Positions 21,165 through 34,010 of a DNA stretch of 64,000 bases are shown here, piece after piece (position 1 is the first letter of the stretch; the number at the start of each line of letters is the position of its first letter). Origin of the DNA: Musa acuminata AAA Group. Taxonomy: Eukaryota; Streptophyta; Magnoliopsida; Zingiberales; Musaceae. The position numbers and the translations under genes are program-made. The notes under the pieces are model-generated. The model made no database searches, was not told where the DNA came from, and saw nothing but the letters and a program-made list of their open reading frames with translations. The DNA is taken from contig NC_088345.1 in assembly GCF_036884655.1 (NCBI RefSeq), positions 33,151,001 to 33,215,000 on the forward strand, read 5' to 3'.

Positions 21165-24100
21165 TGTCCGAGAAGGACAAGCTATTCGGCTTCCTCGATG
21201 GTTTGAAGCCATGGGCTCAACAAAAACTATATCGAAGGAATGTCGCTGACGTGATCAGGGCAATTGCTGCCACAGAAAGGCTCACCAACTTTGTTTCCTT
21301 CGAAGACCCGGGAAAAAGGAAACAATCTTCAAGCAATTGCCCTCTGAAATATTCTCGAGAGAAGGAGCTCGGGGGCGAACAAAGGAAGAAGAGTTCCCAC
21401 AAAGGGCTAAGCCCGAAAGGCAAGACCCCAAAACCTAGCGGATGCTTCTTGTGCGGAGGGCCGCACATGGTGAGGGAGTGCCCACAAAAACAGGCACTCA
21501 ATGCTTTAATAGCTTCCATCCACCCCCCCGATCGGATAAGGGCAAGGCTGTCGCTCTTAGTTCGAGTAGTTCTGAATCCAGCAATGACGATGAGGAGTCA
21601 CAAGGACCTTGGATGGGAGCAATGCGTTTGTTGAATACCATGCGGGGTCAAGTGGGGGAGAAAACGAAGACAAGGCTACAAAAAGCAGGAAGTGGCGAGC
21701 TGATACACATAGACATTAAGCTCAATGGCTGTACTGCCCGTGCAATGGTAGACACGGGCGCTACCCACAATTTTATTACAGATCGAGAAGCAAAACAACT
21801 TGGGCTGATCTTGGAGAAGAGCCCAAGTCGAATAAAGGCAGTGAACTCAGAGGCCATGCGAATCTCCGAGTTGGCAAAGGGAGTTCCCATCAAGATTGGA
21901 ATATGGAGCGGGAGCACAAACATGATGGCGGTGCCACTAGATGACTTCCAAGTAATTCTTGGAATGAAATTTATGCACGCGGCGAAGTTGGTGCCAATGT
22001 CGTTCCTTAACTCCCTATGTGTGATGGGAGGTGACGACCCTTGTGTGGTTCCCATCTCTCAGAGAGAAACCAGGGAACCCCAATATATATCGGCATTACA
22101 ACTAAAGAAATGGGTACGAAAAGGTGAATTAACATTTATGGCTGCTATGAAGCTAGAGCCACTCGATGAGAAGGTCATTCATGAACCTGCTATGGTGGCG
22201 AATGTCCTAAAAGAGTTCACTGATGTTATGCCACTTGAGTTGCCGAAGACTCTTCCGCCACACAGAGGCATGGATCATAACATCAAGCTGGAGCCAAGAG
22301 TGAAGCCTCCAGTAAGACCATCCTACTGTATGCCCTCGCTAGAGTTGGTAGAACTCAGAAAGCAGTTAGGTAAACTACTAAGCGGTGGTCTCATCCGTAG
22401 TTCTAAAGCACCATTTGAAGCTACAGTTCTCTTCTAGAAGAAACAAGATGGGAGCCTCCGACTATGCGTCGATTACCAAGCCCTCAACAAAGTGACGATA
22501 AAGAATAAGTATCCTATCCCGCTCATCGTGGACTTGTTCGACCAGTTGGGCAAGGCCAAGTATTTCTCAAAACTTGACCTTCAGTCGAGGTATTGACAGG
22601 TGCGCATTGCTGAAGGCGACGAAGCGAAGACTACCTGGATGACCAGGTACAGAGCGTTTGAATTCTTGGTGATGCCTCTCAGCTTAACCAATGCTCCGGC
22701 CATGTTCTGCACTCTCATAAACTAGCTATCCAAGGAGTATTTGGATAAGTTTATGGTCATCTACTTAGACGATATCGTCGTCTACAGTCAAACGCTCGAG
22801 GAGCATGTCAAGCACCTTCGGACAATTTTTAAGGTTCTTAGGGAGAACACGTTATTCGTGAAAAGGGAGAAATGCTACTTTGCTCAAACGGAGATCTTAT
22901 TCTTGGGGCATCGAATCGGTGATGGCTCCATTCGGATGGACAAATCAAAGTGCAAACGGTTACGGAATGGCGAACTCCAAAGAAGGTGCCAGAGTTGAGA
23001 TCCTTCCTTGGCTTCATCAACTACTATCGACACTTCATAGTGGGGTATTCGAAGTATACAACTCCACTGACATAGTTGCTGAAGAAGGAGCAGCCTTGGA
23101 GGTGGTCTGATAAATATGAAACTGCATTTCATTATCTGAAGGCTGTTGTGTTGGAAGAACTAGTGCTCAAATTGTCAGACTATGGGGAGCCCTTCGAAGT
23201 CTATACAAATGCTTCAGACTTCACTATTGGAGGAGTGCTCATGCAGGAGGGTCATCCGATGGCCTACAAGAGCCACAAACTCAACGAGACCGAGGGGCGG
23301 TATCCGGTGCACGAGAAGGAGATGACAGTGGTGATCCACTATCTACGAGTTTGGCGACACTACCTTCTTAGATCATGATTTGTTTTAAGGATAGACAACA
23401 TTACTTTAAGCTATTTCCAAACTCAAAAGAAACTCTCCCTAAAGCAAGCACGATGGCAAGACTTCCTGGCCAAGTTTGATATAGCAATAGAGTATAAGCC
23501 TAGAAAGGCAAATGTTGTGACTGATGCATTGAGTCAGAAAGTGGAGCGGGTGAATGCTATACAATTGGAGGGCAGAGGCCAAGCAAGTTGGTTGCACTCC
23601 AACTTCCTTTCTAGGATCAGGGATGGTCTGTACAGTGATCCCCAAGCAGTAACCCTGATGCAGCTCATTAAATAAGGCAAGACACAATGGTTTTGGGTCC
23701 AAGAGGGACTCGTTTACACCAAAGGGAATAGGATTTATATTCCTTGAGTGGACAATCTAAGGAGTGAACTCTTAAGAGAGTCACGATTCCCTTTGGGCTA
23801 GACACCCACGCATTCATAGAACCTTAGCTCTCATGGAAAGGGCCTTCTATTGGCCGAAGATGGGGACTGATATGGAGGAATATGTTCGAATGTGCCTCAC
23901 TTGCCAACAAGACAAGGTGGAGCAACAGAAGCCAATGGGACTTTTGGAGTCGTTGCCCATACTAGAAAGGTCGTGGGAGAGCATTTCCTTGGACTTCATA
24001 TCAAGATTGCCCGTAGTAGGGAGACTCAGATCGATACTTGTGGTGGTTGATCGATTTTTAAAATATGCAACTTTCATTGCTGCTCTCCTACACTGTTTAG

Positions 24101-24322
24101 CAAAGGAGGCAGCCAAGCTGATAATGAAGGATGTGGTGAAGTATTGGGGAGTCCCGCACAATATCATCAGTGATCGAGACCCTCGGTTCCTGGGATGATT
24201 CTGGACCGAGCTATTCAAATTATTGGGGTCCAAGTTATACTTCTCCACAAGCCTCCACCCCCAGACGGATGGCTAAACCGAAAGGATATACTCTCTCTTA
24301 GAGCAATATCTTTGGCACTACG
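21165..24322 (+). pseudogene. G2 gag C-terminus, protease, RT, RNase H and integrase N-terminal part
   Basis: Gag (LFGFLDGLKPWAQ) and a zinc knuckle (CFLCGGPHMVRECP, about 21447-21486) are followed by a frameshift at a C7 run near 21523-21529. The protease keeps VDTGATHNFI (about 21751). RT has the YLDDIVVYS active site (about 22762) but stops at 22435, about 22594 and about 22723, and a frameshift near 22945. RNase H begins VYTNASDFTIGGVL (about 23200) and has a stop at 23377. Integrase shows the HHCC end CLTCQQDK and core residues LVVVDRFLKYATF and IISDRDPRF. It is cut at 24322 by S2 and resumes at 44734. Confidence 0.88.
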
Positions 24323-25014
24323 TGTCACGCCCCCTCAAATAATATCGATGATTTTATAATTTTCATCACAAACCAATCCAAGATCCAAACTAACATTTGA
24401 GGACACTGAAAAACATTCTATCAAATTCACATCTATAAAACCTGTGCAGTTTATAATCATATATCACATCACTCGATAATTCACATTTATGGCAACCCAA
24501 GCCAACTTGAAAAACATGAACAACAATTATAAATCCACAAGCTAAATAAATTATACAATCAGAACTCCAACTATTCACCACAAGTTCATATCATCATAAA
24601 TTAGACTTAATATTCTGAAATTTCAAATAAGAGAGATCTTCTAACACTTTTACAAAGTATATCCATTTTGGTTCATCGACAACATTTCATTACATACAAA
24701 ATATACTTATACAACAATAAAATAATAACCAACAAGACTTGCCCATAATTCTGAATAGCTTTCCACTGCCTCAGACTAATTCAAAACATCTCAAAGAGTG
24801 ACAACTTGACCTGAAAGATTTATATAACAATGGAGTGAGCTAAAAACAGCTCAGCAAGTGACAAAACATATTCAGAACAAAGAAACGGTTTCAAACAAGA
24901 TATCATAATACAAGGCAGAATACAAGAATTCTCAAGGATACCATCTCATTAGATACAAAATCATATGTGTCATGTCATTCAAAACCTATTTGGTTCATAA
25001 CAGATGGAGCATAG

Positions 25015-25215
25015 AGTAATTGGAGCATATCAATAGCGTATGAAATGTTCCGGAGCATATCAACTACATATGGAACATTTCGAAACATAACAATAGCAAA
25101 TGAAATATTTTGAAGCATATCAAAGGCGTATGAAATGTTTCGGAGCATATCAATGATAAATGAAACATTTTGGAACATATCAATGACGTATGAACCATTT
25201 CGGAGCATTTCAAAG
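25015..25215 (-). repeat. Tandem repeat in S2 (same 35-bp unit as S1)
   Basis: Reverse complement of the S1 array, with units around GGAGCATATCAATGATAAAT. It shows that the array belongs to the LTR family and predates both insertions. Confidence 0.8.
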
Positions 25216-26982
25216 AACGAATACGAAATAGAAGCTTAAACGTCGAATTGACGTTGTATTCATTTCATTCTTATCCAAAGCATGTATAGAAACACATACC
25301 CAAAGCTCTGGATATCATATCAAACATACAGAAGGTGAAGTGGGACCATAACATAATATGGTACATCTATTTCTGAATGACCACCAAACATAAGTCTCCC
25401 ACATCTGGGAGGTCTCCCACGTTTGGGAGCTCCATCCACTCACGTCTGAGTGAAGTCATAAGGGCCGACAAAGCATCACAAGCTTTATGCATAACTCCCT
25501 TCACCATTTCTGGCAAAGGTTTACAATATCCCACAAATACCAGAGTATAAAAGGATAGTATGAATAATGAATAGCACATATCGAAAGCACACGCGGAACA
25601 ACAAAACGTACATGTGCCTTTACGAGTCAATACGAAGTAAGCAATAATCTTTCACAATTGTATTTAGATTTGAAAGGAAATGAAAGAAAAAGCATTCAAG
25701 GATTCCAAGCAATCACATATAACTCAATTCAAATAAGAAGGTTAGATGAATTTAATGTCCAAAGGAATGAAACTGGAATAGGCACATATCGAAAGCAAAT
25801 ACGGAACAATGGGATATACATGTGCCTATATGAGTCAATACGATATAGCATAAACCTTACATAATAGTTTTCAAGAATGCAAATAATTTTAAGGACAAGA
25901 GCATACAAGAATTCAAAGCAGTAATATAAAGCTCAATTGAATAAGAAAGCTAAAGAATATCAATTTCCAAAGGAATGAAACCAGAATATGCGAAATTGAT
26001 CAAAGCTCGATTTCTGGCAGAATTCAAGAGGCACAATGAACAAATGATTCAAACTATCAATCGTGCTCCAATTTACTCAGAAATATATCATTGGAAATAT
26101 ATTTCAATCTACTTTCAGATAAATTAAGCTTCGTATGAATTGAACTGTCCGACAGAGAGTTACAAATAATTTGGTAAACAAGGGTCGGAGAACAAAATCT
26201 CTGTTTGGTAGAATTCATAAGGTCAGATTCAATACATAACTGAGCAGACGTTTGGATTCCAAATCTTTCAATCCATATATCAAAAGAAAGATCTATGAGT
26301 ATAGTTTATAATGAAATTAGTTTTGGACAAATCGGAATTTCCAACATTGACTTATAGGCAGTTCAGTATCAAAAGGTCAGAAATTATGATCCCTGTTTTG
26401 CAGAATCTGTAGGCTCATTTGAAATAGAAGTTTAGGCAGGAAAACTTACTCCAAATTCTTAAAATAAGCTATCAAAAGAAAGGTTTATGAGTTTATATTC
26501 TGATCAAATAAGTTTTGTCTAAATCAGAGGTCAATACATGAATTTATAGCCATAACAAAGTAGAAAGGTCATAATCTCAGAAGTTGCACAGATTCGAATC
26601 GTTACGTCTAAACAGGAGATATATCAAATGCAAGGCTAGAACAATTCAAAGTTCCTCATATTCAAAGCAAATGTAGAGATAAAATTACAGTAAGGAAAGA
26701 TCAGGACACTTGCAATAGGAAAGATTAGAAAGCTTGCAATAGGAAGGATCGGAACACTTGCATGAGGAAGATCATAATACTTGCAACAAGAAAAATTAGA
26801 ACAATTACAAGAGAAACAATCGGGAAACTTGCCTTTTGAAGGTTTTGATCCAAAGATTCAAAGAAGGTGTACGCTCGAATCCTTTTTCTACTTTTCCTCC
26901 GTCCCCTCCCTGTTTCGTTTTGTGCACTCAGTTTTCTTTCTTTCTTCGCAACTACACCACGTGTCGAACATCGAGGCACAAT

Positions 26983-27668
26983 TGTTGGGTCCAGCCCATA
27001 TATGGGCTTGGACAAATTTGGGCCATGAGCCCAAATCAAAGAAATCAAGAGAGAAAGGGCAAAATTGGGTGACGGCAGCGTGCGTGGGTGAGTGAATGCG
27101 TGCAGCGTGCGACGACGTGCAGAGAAAAGAGGAGAGAGAAATAAAGAGAGAAAGTAAGGTTTTTGAGTTTTCTGTTTGACGATCGGTGGCCAAACGTTGT
27201 CAGTTTTGGCCCAAATTTTATGTGGAGAATCCTTGCAGCAAACTCTACAATCCTAATGGTGTTGATCTGCAGTTTACCCTCTCTAAGGTACTTTCCTGTG
27301 ATATCCACTCTGTGAAACCTAGAATTCTCTTTTGAGGAGATCCATATGATGATATGCTAGAGTCAATATCAATGTTCTAGATGTTATACTGATCCTCTAG
27401 TTATTCTAGAGAAGACATACTATAAACCTGTTATCATTATTATTGATAGTGGAAGTTTGAGGTGGACTACGGTCCCGTGGTTTTTTCCACATTGGGTTTT
27501 CCACGTTAAAAGATTTGTTCTCACTATGTGATTGATTATTTATTCTATTGTTTATACTGTACTGGTTGATTTTTACATTTGGATATCAAGTTGGTATTTT
27601 GATGAGGAACCCATTTTGATACACAAAGAGGGAAAAGAATATTCTGCTTTAATAGGTTTTTCCCAACA
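26983..27668 (+). repeat. 5' LTR of Ca (686 bp)
   Basis: Begins TGTTGGGTCCAGCCC and ends TTTTTCCCAACA. The end has the 5-bp inverted terminal repeat TGTTG/CAACA. The second copy is at 31677-32362. Confidence 0.92.
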
Positions 27669-27670
27669 AG

Positions 27671-27688
27671 TGGTATTAGAGCAACAGG
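27671..27688 (+). other. Ca primer-binding site
   Basis: TGGTATTAGAGCAACAGG begins two bases after the 5' LTR. It matches initiator-Met tRNA with one change in the first twelve bases. Confidence 0.85.
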
Positions 27689-27746
27689 TTGTTTGGTACT
27701 AGTTTTCTTGTATGATTGAAATGGAGTAGTCATATGGTATGATTAA

Positions 27747-30700
27747 TTGAACTCATCAAATTATTCCACTTGGAGGCGTCTGATGGAAGATTTGCTCTAT
27801 TACAAAGATTTGTATAAGCCTATCAAGGTTAAAGATACACGTTCTACTATGGACGATGAAGAATGGGAAGTTCAACATAGAAAAGCCATTGCCTATATTA
27901 GAAGATGGATGGATATAAACTTGCATGAGCATATTTCTGATGAAACCAGAGCTGATGTTGTTTGGCAAAGGTTAGAAAACCTCTTTGCGGAAAAGATAGT
28001 GGGAAATAGAATTTCTCTCCTCATAAGGCTTGTAAATTTGAAGTATAAAGATGGTGGTAATATTGTTGAGCACATAAGCCTATTTCAGAGTCTTGCAAAC
28101 AAGTTGGTTGCTATGAAAATGAATATAGATGATGAGATACAGGGATTATTACTTCTCAGCTCTTTACCAGAAAGTTGGGAAACGTATGTGGTGACTATTT
28201 GTAACTCCACCTTAGAGGGGACTCTAACCATAGATATGGTTAAAGACAGTTTGCTAAATGAAGATGCTAGAAGGAAAGAACAGGGTGAATCTTCTTCTGG
28301 TGTATTTGTTACTGAGAAACAAGAAAGACATGGAAGAAGTCATCGCAGAAACCCACATGGATATAGAGGAAGATCCAAGTCTAGAAGAGATATCAAATGT
28401 TTTCACTGTAACAGGCCAGGTCACATGAAGAAAGAGTGTAGGTTTTGGAAGCGAGAACAGAATGAAATGAAGAAAAATGAGAAAGAGATTAATACAGTTG
28501 CTGCTGAAGGTAATATCACTATTGTTTGTGATGAAGGTTGTGTTAGTCTTGTAGCTCAGGACAGTAATTGGGTAATTGACTCTGGTGCTTCATTTCATGT
28601 TACTTCTCATGGTGATTTCTTTAGATCTTACACTATTGATGATTTTGGTAATGTTAGAATGGGAAACATGGTACATCTAAGATTGTAGGTATTGGAGATA
28701 TTTGCTTGGAGACCAGTATTGGGAGCAAATTGATACTCAAAGATGTAAGACATGTTCCAGATATTTGTCTTAACTTGATATCTACAGGCAGACTTGATGA
28801 TGAGGGCTTTGCACATTATTTTGGTGAAAGTAAATGGAAACTCACTAAAGGTTCTCTAATTGTGGCAAAAGGAAAGAAGATTAACTCTTTTTATGTCATG
28901 GAAGCTAAGCTACACAAAAGAGAGATTAATGCAATTCAAAAAGGTGAAAGTATGGATCTTTGGCATAAGAGGCTTGAACATATCAACGAGAAGGGACTTC
29001 AAACTCTTGCTAGAAAGCAGTTCTTACCAGAGTTGCAAGGTACTTCTCTTAAATCTTGTGATCATTGCTTAGTTGAAAAAACACATAGAGTTGCATTTCA
29101 GACATATCCATCATCTAGAAGATCAGATGTTATTGATTTAGTTCATACTTATGTTTGTACTATGCAAACTAGAACTCTTGGAGGTGCTCTTTATTTTATT
29201 ACTTTTATTGATGACCATTCTAGAAAAGTGTGGGCTTTTGCTTTGAAATCTAAAGACCAGGTACTCGATGCTTTCAAGGAGTTTCATGTCAGTGTTGAAA
29301 GAGAAACTGGCAGAAAACTAAAGTGTATTCGATCAGATAATGGTGGCGAGTACAAGGGTCCTTTTGAGAATTATTGCAAGTTTCATGGTATTAGGCTTGA
29401 GAAAACAGTTCCTAAAACTCCTCGATAGAACGGTGTGGCAGAAAAGATGAATAGAACCATTGAAGAAAGGATTAGGTGTATGCTTTCTCACGCTAAGTTA
29501 CCGAAGTCATTTTGGGGGGAGGCTATGAGAACTACAGTTGACTTGATAAATCTTTCTCCATCAGTTCCTCTACAAGGTAATGTTCTAGAGAGAGTATAGA
29601 GAGGAAAAGATATATCTTATAATCATTTTAGAGTCTTTGGGTGTAAAACATTTGTTCATATTCCCAAAGATGAGAGGTCCAAGCTTGATAATAAAGCAAA
29701 AGCATGTATCTTCTTGGGATATGGTCATGAAGAGTTTGGGTACAGATTATGGGATCCAGTGAACAAGAAGATTATTAGAAGCAGAGATGTTGTGTTTCTT
29801 GATGACCAATTGTTTGATGATAGTGATAATATTGAGAACCCAAAAACCTCTGTTTATATTCCTTGGAGTTTGGGTCCAGTTCCTTCACATGTAGTTCATG
29901 ATGATCATGGGGGAGATGAACAAGAAGATCATGGTGAGAATGTAAGTGATGATACTCCTACAGTTGATGATGCTTAACCAACTGAACAAGCACCTCCACC
30001 GCCAATTGAGATTCCATTGAGAAGATCCACTAGAGAGCGATAACCCTCTACCAGATATCCTCCACATGAGTATGTTATACTTACTGACGGGGGAGAGCCA
30101 GAAACTTACCAAGAAGCTATTCTACATGAGAATAAGAGTGAGTGGGTTAAAGCCATGCAAGAAGAGATGAGATCCTTGCTTGAGAACCACACTTATGACT
30201 TAGTAAAATTACCTAAAGAGAAGAAAGCTCTCAAGAATAAGTGGGTTTATAAATTGAAGACTGAAAATAATAGCTCACAATAGAGATACAAGGCACGACT
30301 AGTTGTGAAAGGATTCAATCAGAAGAAAGGTATTGACTTTGAAGAAATATTTTCTCCAGTTGTGAAAATGTCCTCTATCCGAGTTGTTCTTGGTTTGGCT
30401 GCCCGCTTGAATTTAGAAGTTGAACAACTTGATGTGAAAACAGTATTTCTTCATGGTGACTTAGAAGAAGAAATTTACATGGAGCAACCAGAAGGTTTCA
30501 AAGTCAAGGGAAAAGAAAATATGGTGTGTAAGCTTAGGAAAAACTTATATGGACTCAAACAAGCACCTAGACAGTGGTACAAGAAGTTTGATTCCTTTAT
30601 GATGTGCCAAGGGTATGATAGAACCACATCTGATCATTGTGTGTTTATGAAAAAATTTTCAGATGATGATTTTATTATTTTATTGCTATATGTTAATGAT

Positions 30701-31660
30701 ATGTTGATTGTTGGTCATGATGTTGGAAAAATTGAAAAGTTTAAAAGAGAGCTAAGTAAGTCTTTTGCCATGAAAGACTTGGGATCGGTGAAACAAATAC
30801 TTGGCATGAAGATTCTTCGTGATAAGAAGAAAAGGAAGATTTGGCTATCTCAGGAGACTTACATTAAAAAGGTTTTTGAAAGATTCAACATGAGTAAAGT
30901 CAAAGCAGTTTGTTCCCCACTTGTAGGTCATTTCAAGCTTAGTTCAAAACAATATCCTACAAGTGAGAAAGAAAAAGAAGAAATGTCCAGAGTGCCTTAC
31001 TCATCTACAGTAGGCAATTTGATGTATGCTATGGTTTGTACTAGGCCAGATATAGCTCATGCAGTTGGAGTTATTAGCTGATTTCTCTCAAATCCTGGAA
31101 AGGAACATTGGGCAGTAGTGAAATGGATATTAAGATATCTAAGAGGTACTTCCAGGTTGTGTTTATGTTTTGGCAGTAATGAACTTGTGTTAGAAGGTTA
31201 CACAGATGTAGACATGGCAGGTGATATTGATTCCAAGAAGTCCACTTCGGGATTCTTGATGACATTTGCAGGAGGAGCAGTCTCTTGGCAGTCTAAGTTA
31301 CAAAAGTGTGTTGCTCTATCAACCACATAAGCAGAATACATAACAATTACTGAAACCTACAAGGAAGCTTTATGGATGAAAAAGTTTCTATAGGAATTGG
31401 GCTTGAAACAGGAAGGATATACTATTTACTGTGACAGTCAAAGTGTCATTCACCTCTCCAAGAATTCAACATACCATTCTAGATCCAAGCATATTGATGT
31501 GAGATATCACTGGATTCGTGATGTGCTTGAGATGAAAGAATTACAATTGGAAAAAGTACATACCAATGATAATGGTTCAGATATATTGACAAAGTCTTTG
31601 CCTAAGGAGAAGCTTGAAGCATGTAGGCGAAGAGCGGGCTTGATACAGCCCACCATATGA
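27747..31660 (+). pseudogene. Ca gag-pol polyprotein with one frameshift and many stops
   Basis: Gag starts NSSNYSTWRRLMEDLLYYKD and has the knuckle CFHCNRPGHMKKEC (about 28398). The protease has WVIDSGASFH (about 28568). A small deletion near 28667 shifts the frame. Integrase (LWHKRLEHINEKGL; the DDE residues lie in VHTYVCTM, RSDNGGEY and MNRTIEERI) follows from 28706. RT motif LLLYVNDMLIVG has Asn for the first catalytic Asp, so RT would be inactive. RNase H ends SDILTKSLPKEK. In-frame stops are near 29426, 29597, 29975, 30041, 30282, 31079, 31328 and 31392. Gag and RT sequence are close to Cb. Confidence 0.9.
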
Positions 31661-31661
31661 G

Positions 31662-31676
31662 CTGGAGGGGGAGAAT
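31662..31676 (+). other. Ca polypurine tract
   Basis: CTGGAGGGGGAGAAT lies directly before the 3' LTR. Confidence 0.85.
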
Positions 31677-32362
31677 TGTTGGGTCCAGCCCATATGTGGG
31701 CTTCGACAAATTTGGGCCATGAGCCCAAATCAAAGAAATCAAGAGAGAAAGGGCAAAATTGGGTGACGGCAGCGTGCGTGGGTGAGTGAACGCATGCAGC
31801 GTGCGATGGCGTGCAGAGAAAAGAGGAGAGAGAAATAGAGAGAGAAAGTAAGGTTTTTGAGTTTTCTGTTTGACGATCGGTGGCCAAACATTGCCAATTT
31901 TGGCCCAAATTTTATGTGAAGAATCCTTACAGCAAACTCTACAATCCTAACCGTGTTGATCTGTAGTTTACCCTCTCCAAGGTACTTTCCTGTGATATCC
32001 ACTTTGTGAGACCTAGAATTCTATTTTGAGGAGATCCATCTGATGATATGCTAGAGCCAAGATCTATATTCTTGATGTTATACTGATTCTCTAGTTATTC
32101 TAGAGAAGACATACTATAAACCTGTTATCATTATTATTGATAGTGGAAGTTTGAGGTGGACTACGGTCCCATGGTTTTTCCCACATTGGGTTTTCCACGT
32201 TAAAAGATTTGTTCTCACTGTGTGATTAATTATTTATTCTATTGTTTATGCTGTGCTGATTGATTTTTACATTTGGATATCAAGTTAGTATTTTGATGAA
32301 GAACCCATTTTGATACACAAAGAGGGAAAAGAATATTCCGCTTTAACAGGTTTTTCCCAACA
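31677..32362 (+). repeat. 3' LTR of Ca (686 bp)
   Basis: Same length and ends as the 5' LTR. The differences are mostly transitions. Confidence 0.92.
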
Positions 32363-33533
32363 ACAGTCACCTGCTCTCTCTTACTTTCATTCCTTCTTTT
32401 TCTTTCCTAAACGCAGCTACCACAGCCACCGCCGCTACCGCTGCCACAGTCGTTGCCCCTTCCACCGCACTACCTTCCTTCTTCCCTTCTCTCGTTCCTA
32501 CTTTTTCTTTCCCAAACACAGCTGCCGCAAACGCAGCCGCCACCACCGCAGTTGCAATCACGACCACAGCCCCCTTTTTTCCCTTTCCTTTCTTTCTCTT
32601 TCCCAAAAGCAGCTACTGCAGCCACCACCGCTGCCGTAGCTACCGCAGCCAACGTCGCAGCCACAGTCGGAGTCGCAGCCACGGCCGCAGCCACCACACC
32701 CGCAGTCTCTTCTTCCTCCCCTGCTCTATTTCCTCTCCTTCTCTTCCAGCTGCAGCTGCCACTGCCGCAACTGCCTCCCCTTCTCTTCTTCCTCTCTTCT
32801 TCCCATTTCCTTTCTCTTCTTCTTCCTTTCCTTCTCTTCTTTCCCAGCTGCACTGCTGCAGTCGCAGCCTCAGCCACGGTTGCAACCTCTTCTTCCTCCC
32901 CTGCTCATCTTCCTCTCCTTCTTCTCTTCCAACTGCAGCTGCCATCGCCGCAGCCACAGCCCCTTCTTCCCCTTCTCTTCTTCCTCTCCTTCCCTTCTTC
33001 CTTCCTCTTCCTCTTTCCCTACCATAACTGCAGTTGCCACAGCCGCAGTCGCAGCTACTTCTTTCCCTTCTCCTCTTCTTCCCTTCTCCTACCCGACACC
33101 CCACACCTTCTCACTGCAGCCCATGCCGCAGCCATCCTTCTTTTTTTTCTTTTTCTCTTCTTCTTTTTCCTCTTCTTCTTCTTCTCGTCCCCAATGCCCG
33201 ACACCTCATCTCCTCTATTTCCGCATGCAGGAAACAGAGGTCCTGCAGCCCTAGCTGCTGCCACCTCTCGCTCCTCTCCCACTTCCCTCTCTTTTTTCTA
33301 TTCTTCTCTTCTCCCTCTTCTTCCTCCTCTCTTCTTTTCCCTCTTCTTCTTCTTTTCTTCTTCTCCTCTTCTTCCTTTCTCCTCCCCAACGCCCCACAGC
33401 TCCTCGCTGTAGCCCTTGCCTCAGCCACCTCCTCTTTTCTTCTTCTTCTTCTTCTTCTTCTTCTTCTTCTTCTTCTTCTTCTTCTTCTTCCTCTGCTTCC
33501 CTTCTTCTCCTCTTCTTCCCTTCTCCTCCTCGA
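32363..33533 (-). repeat. Low-complexity pyrimidine-rich section of S2
   Basis: About 1.2 kb of TTCTTC/CCTTCTCTTC blocks alternating with GCAGCCNCNGCC blocks. Larger units recur: CAGCCCATGCCGCAGCC-like segments at about 33110 and 33400, and a CTGCAGCCCTAGCTGCTG segment at about 33242 and again at 44396. It is on the purine side of S2 when read in LTR orientation. Open frames on either strand (for example 32453-33412) are products of the composition and are not proteins. Confidence 0.75.
33437..33490. repeat. (CTT)n microsatellite
   Basis: An almost perfect run of CTT trinucleotides, about 18 units, within the pyrimidine-rich section. Confidence 0.9.
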
Positions 33534-33585
33534 TGTTGGGCTGATGGCCCATATTCAGCCCATGTGGGTTTTATCAGTCCACACC
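33534..33585 (+). repeat. Cb 5' LTR, first 52 bp
   Basis: TGTTGGGCTGATGG to CCACACC, followed by G3. The last five bases ACACC are the G3 target-site duplication and recur at 39128-39132. Confidence 0.9.
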
Positions 33586-33969
33586 TGTTAGAACCCTTGC
33601 AGATTCTAAACTTGGGGTTGATCTCTTTAGGGGATCGGCCTCCTTGGAACTCTATAGGGGTTCCTCCCTCCAAGTGCTGCTCAAAGGCTATAGAAAAGTT
33701 TCATCTATGGCTTAAGAAAAGAGAAAGAATACATGGCTATTTATAGGGCTTATAAACCCTAACTCCTTATAGGACTCCTACTTAAGACTCTTACTTCTAA
33801 CCAACTCCTAATATGACTCATACTCAAGACTCCTATTCCCTTACAACTCCTAATTCTTCTCTAAGAAAAAACCTCCTAACAGAATGTCCCTTTCAATTAG
33901 GACTCTCCTAGTTAGAGTCCTAACAGAGTGTCCCTCTCAATTAGGACTCTCCTAGCTAGAGTCCTAACA
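33586..33969 (-). repeat. 3' LTR of G3 (384 bp, two terminal repeats)
   Basis: Same as the 5' LTR except for point differences and one 44-bp terminal unit fewer. The copies in G1 and in the 5' LTR have three units. Confidence 0.92.
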
Positions 33970-33985
33970 AACCCGCCCTCTTCAA
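33970..33985 (-). other. G3 polypurine tract
   Basis: The minus strand reads TTGAAGAGGGCGGGTT before the 3' LTR, one base different from the G1 tract. Confidence 0.8.
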
Positions 33986-34010
33986 ATCAGCCTTGTCCTC
34001 AAGGCTGAGA

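Larger units (their letters stand above)
26983..32362 (+). mobile_element. Ca: complete but defective Tnt1-like copia element in S2
   Basis: 5380 bp with two LTRs of 686 bp each, a primer site at 27671, gag-pol at 27747-31660 and a polypurine tract at 31662-31676. The flanking duplication is ACAAT (26978-26982) against ACAGT (32363-32367), one transition apart. By-eye comparison gives about 37 differences between the LTRs (5.4%). Order of domains (gag, protease, integrase, RT, RNase H) is that of Ty1/copia. Confidence 0.92.

Noticed and set aside
32453..33591. Long open frames on both strands rich in Leu/Ser/Phe or Glu/Lys/Arg
   Set aside because: They follow directly from TTC/CTT and GCN repeats inside solo LTR S2, occur in several overlapping frames and have no domain.
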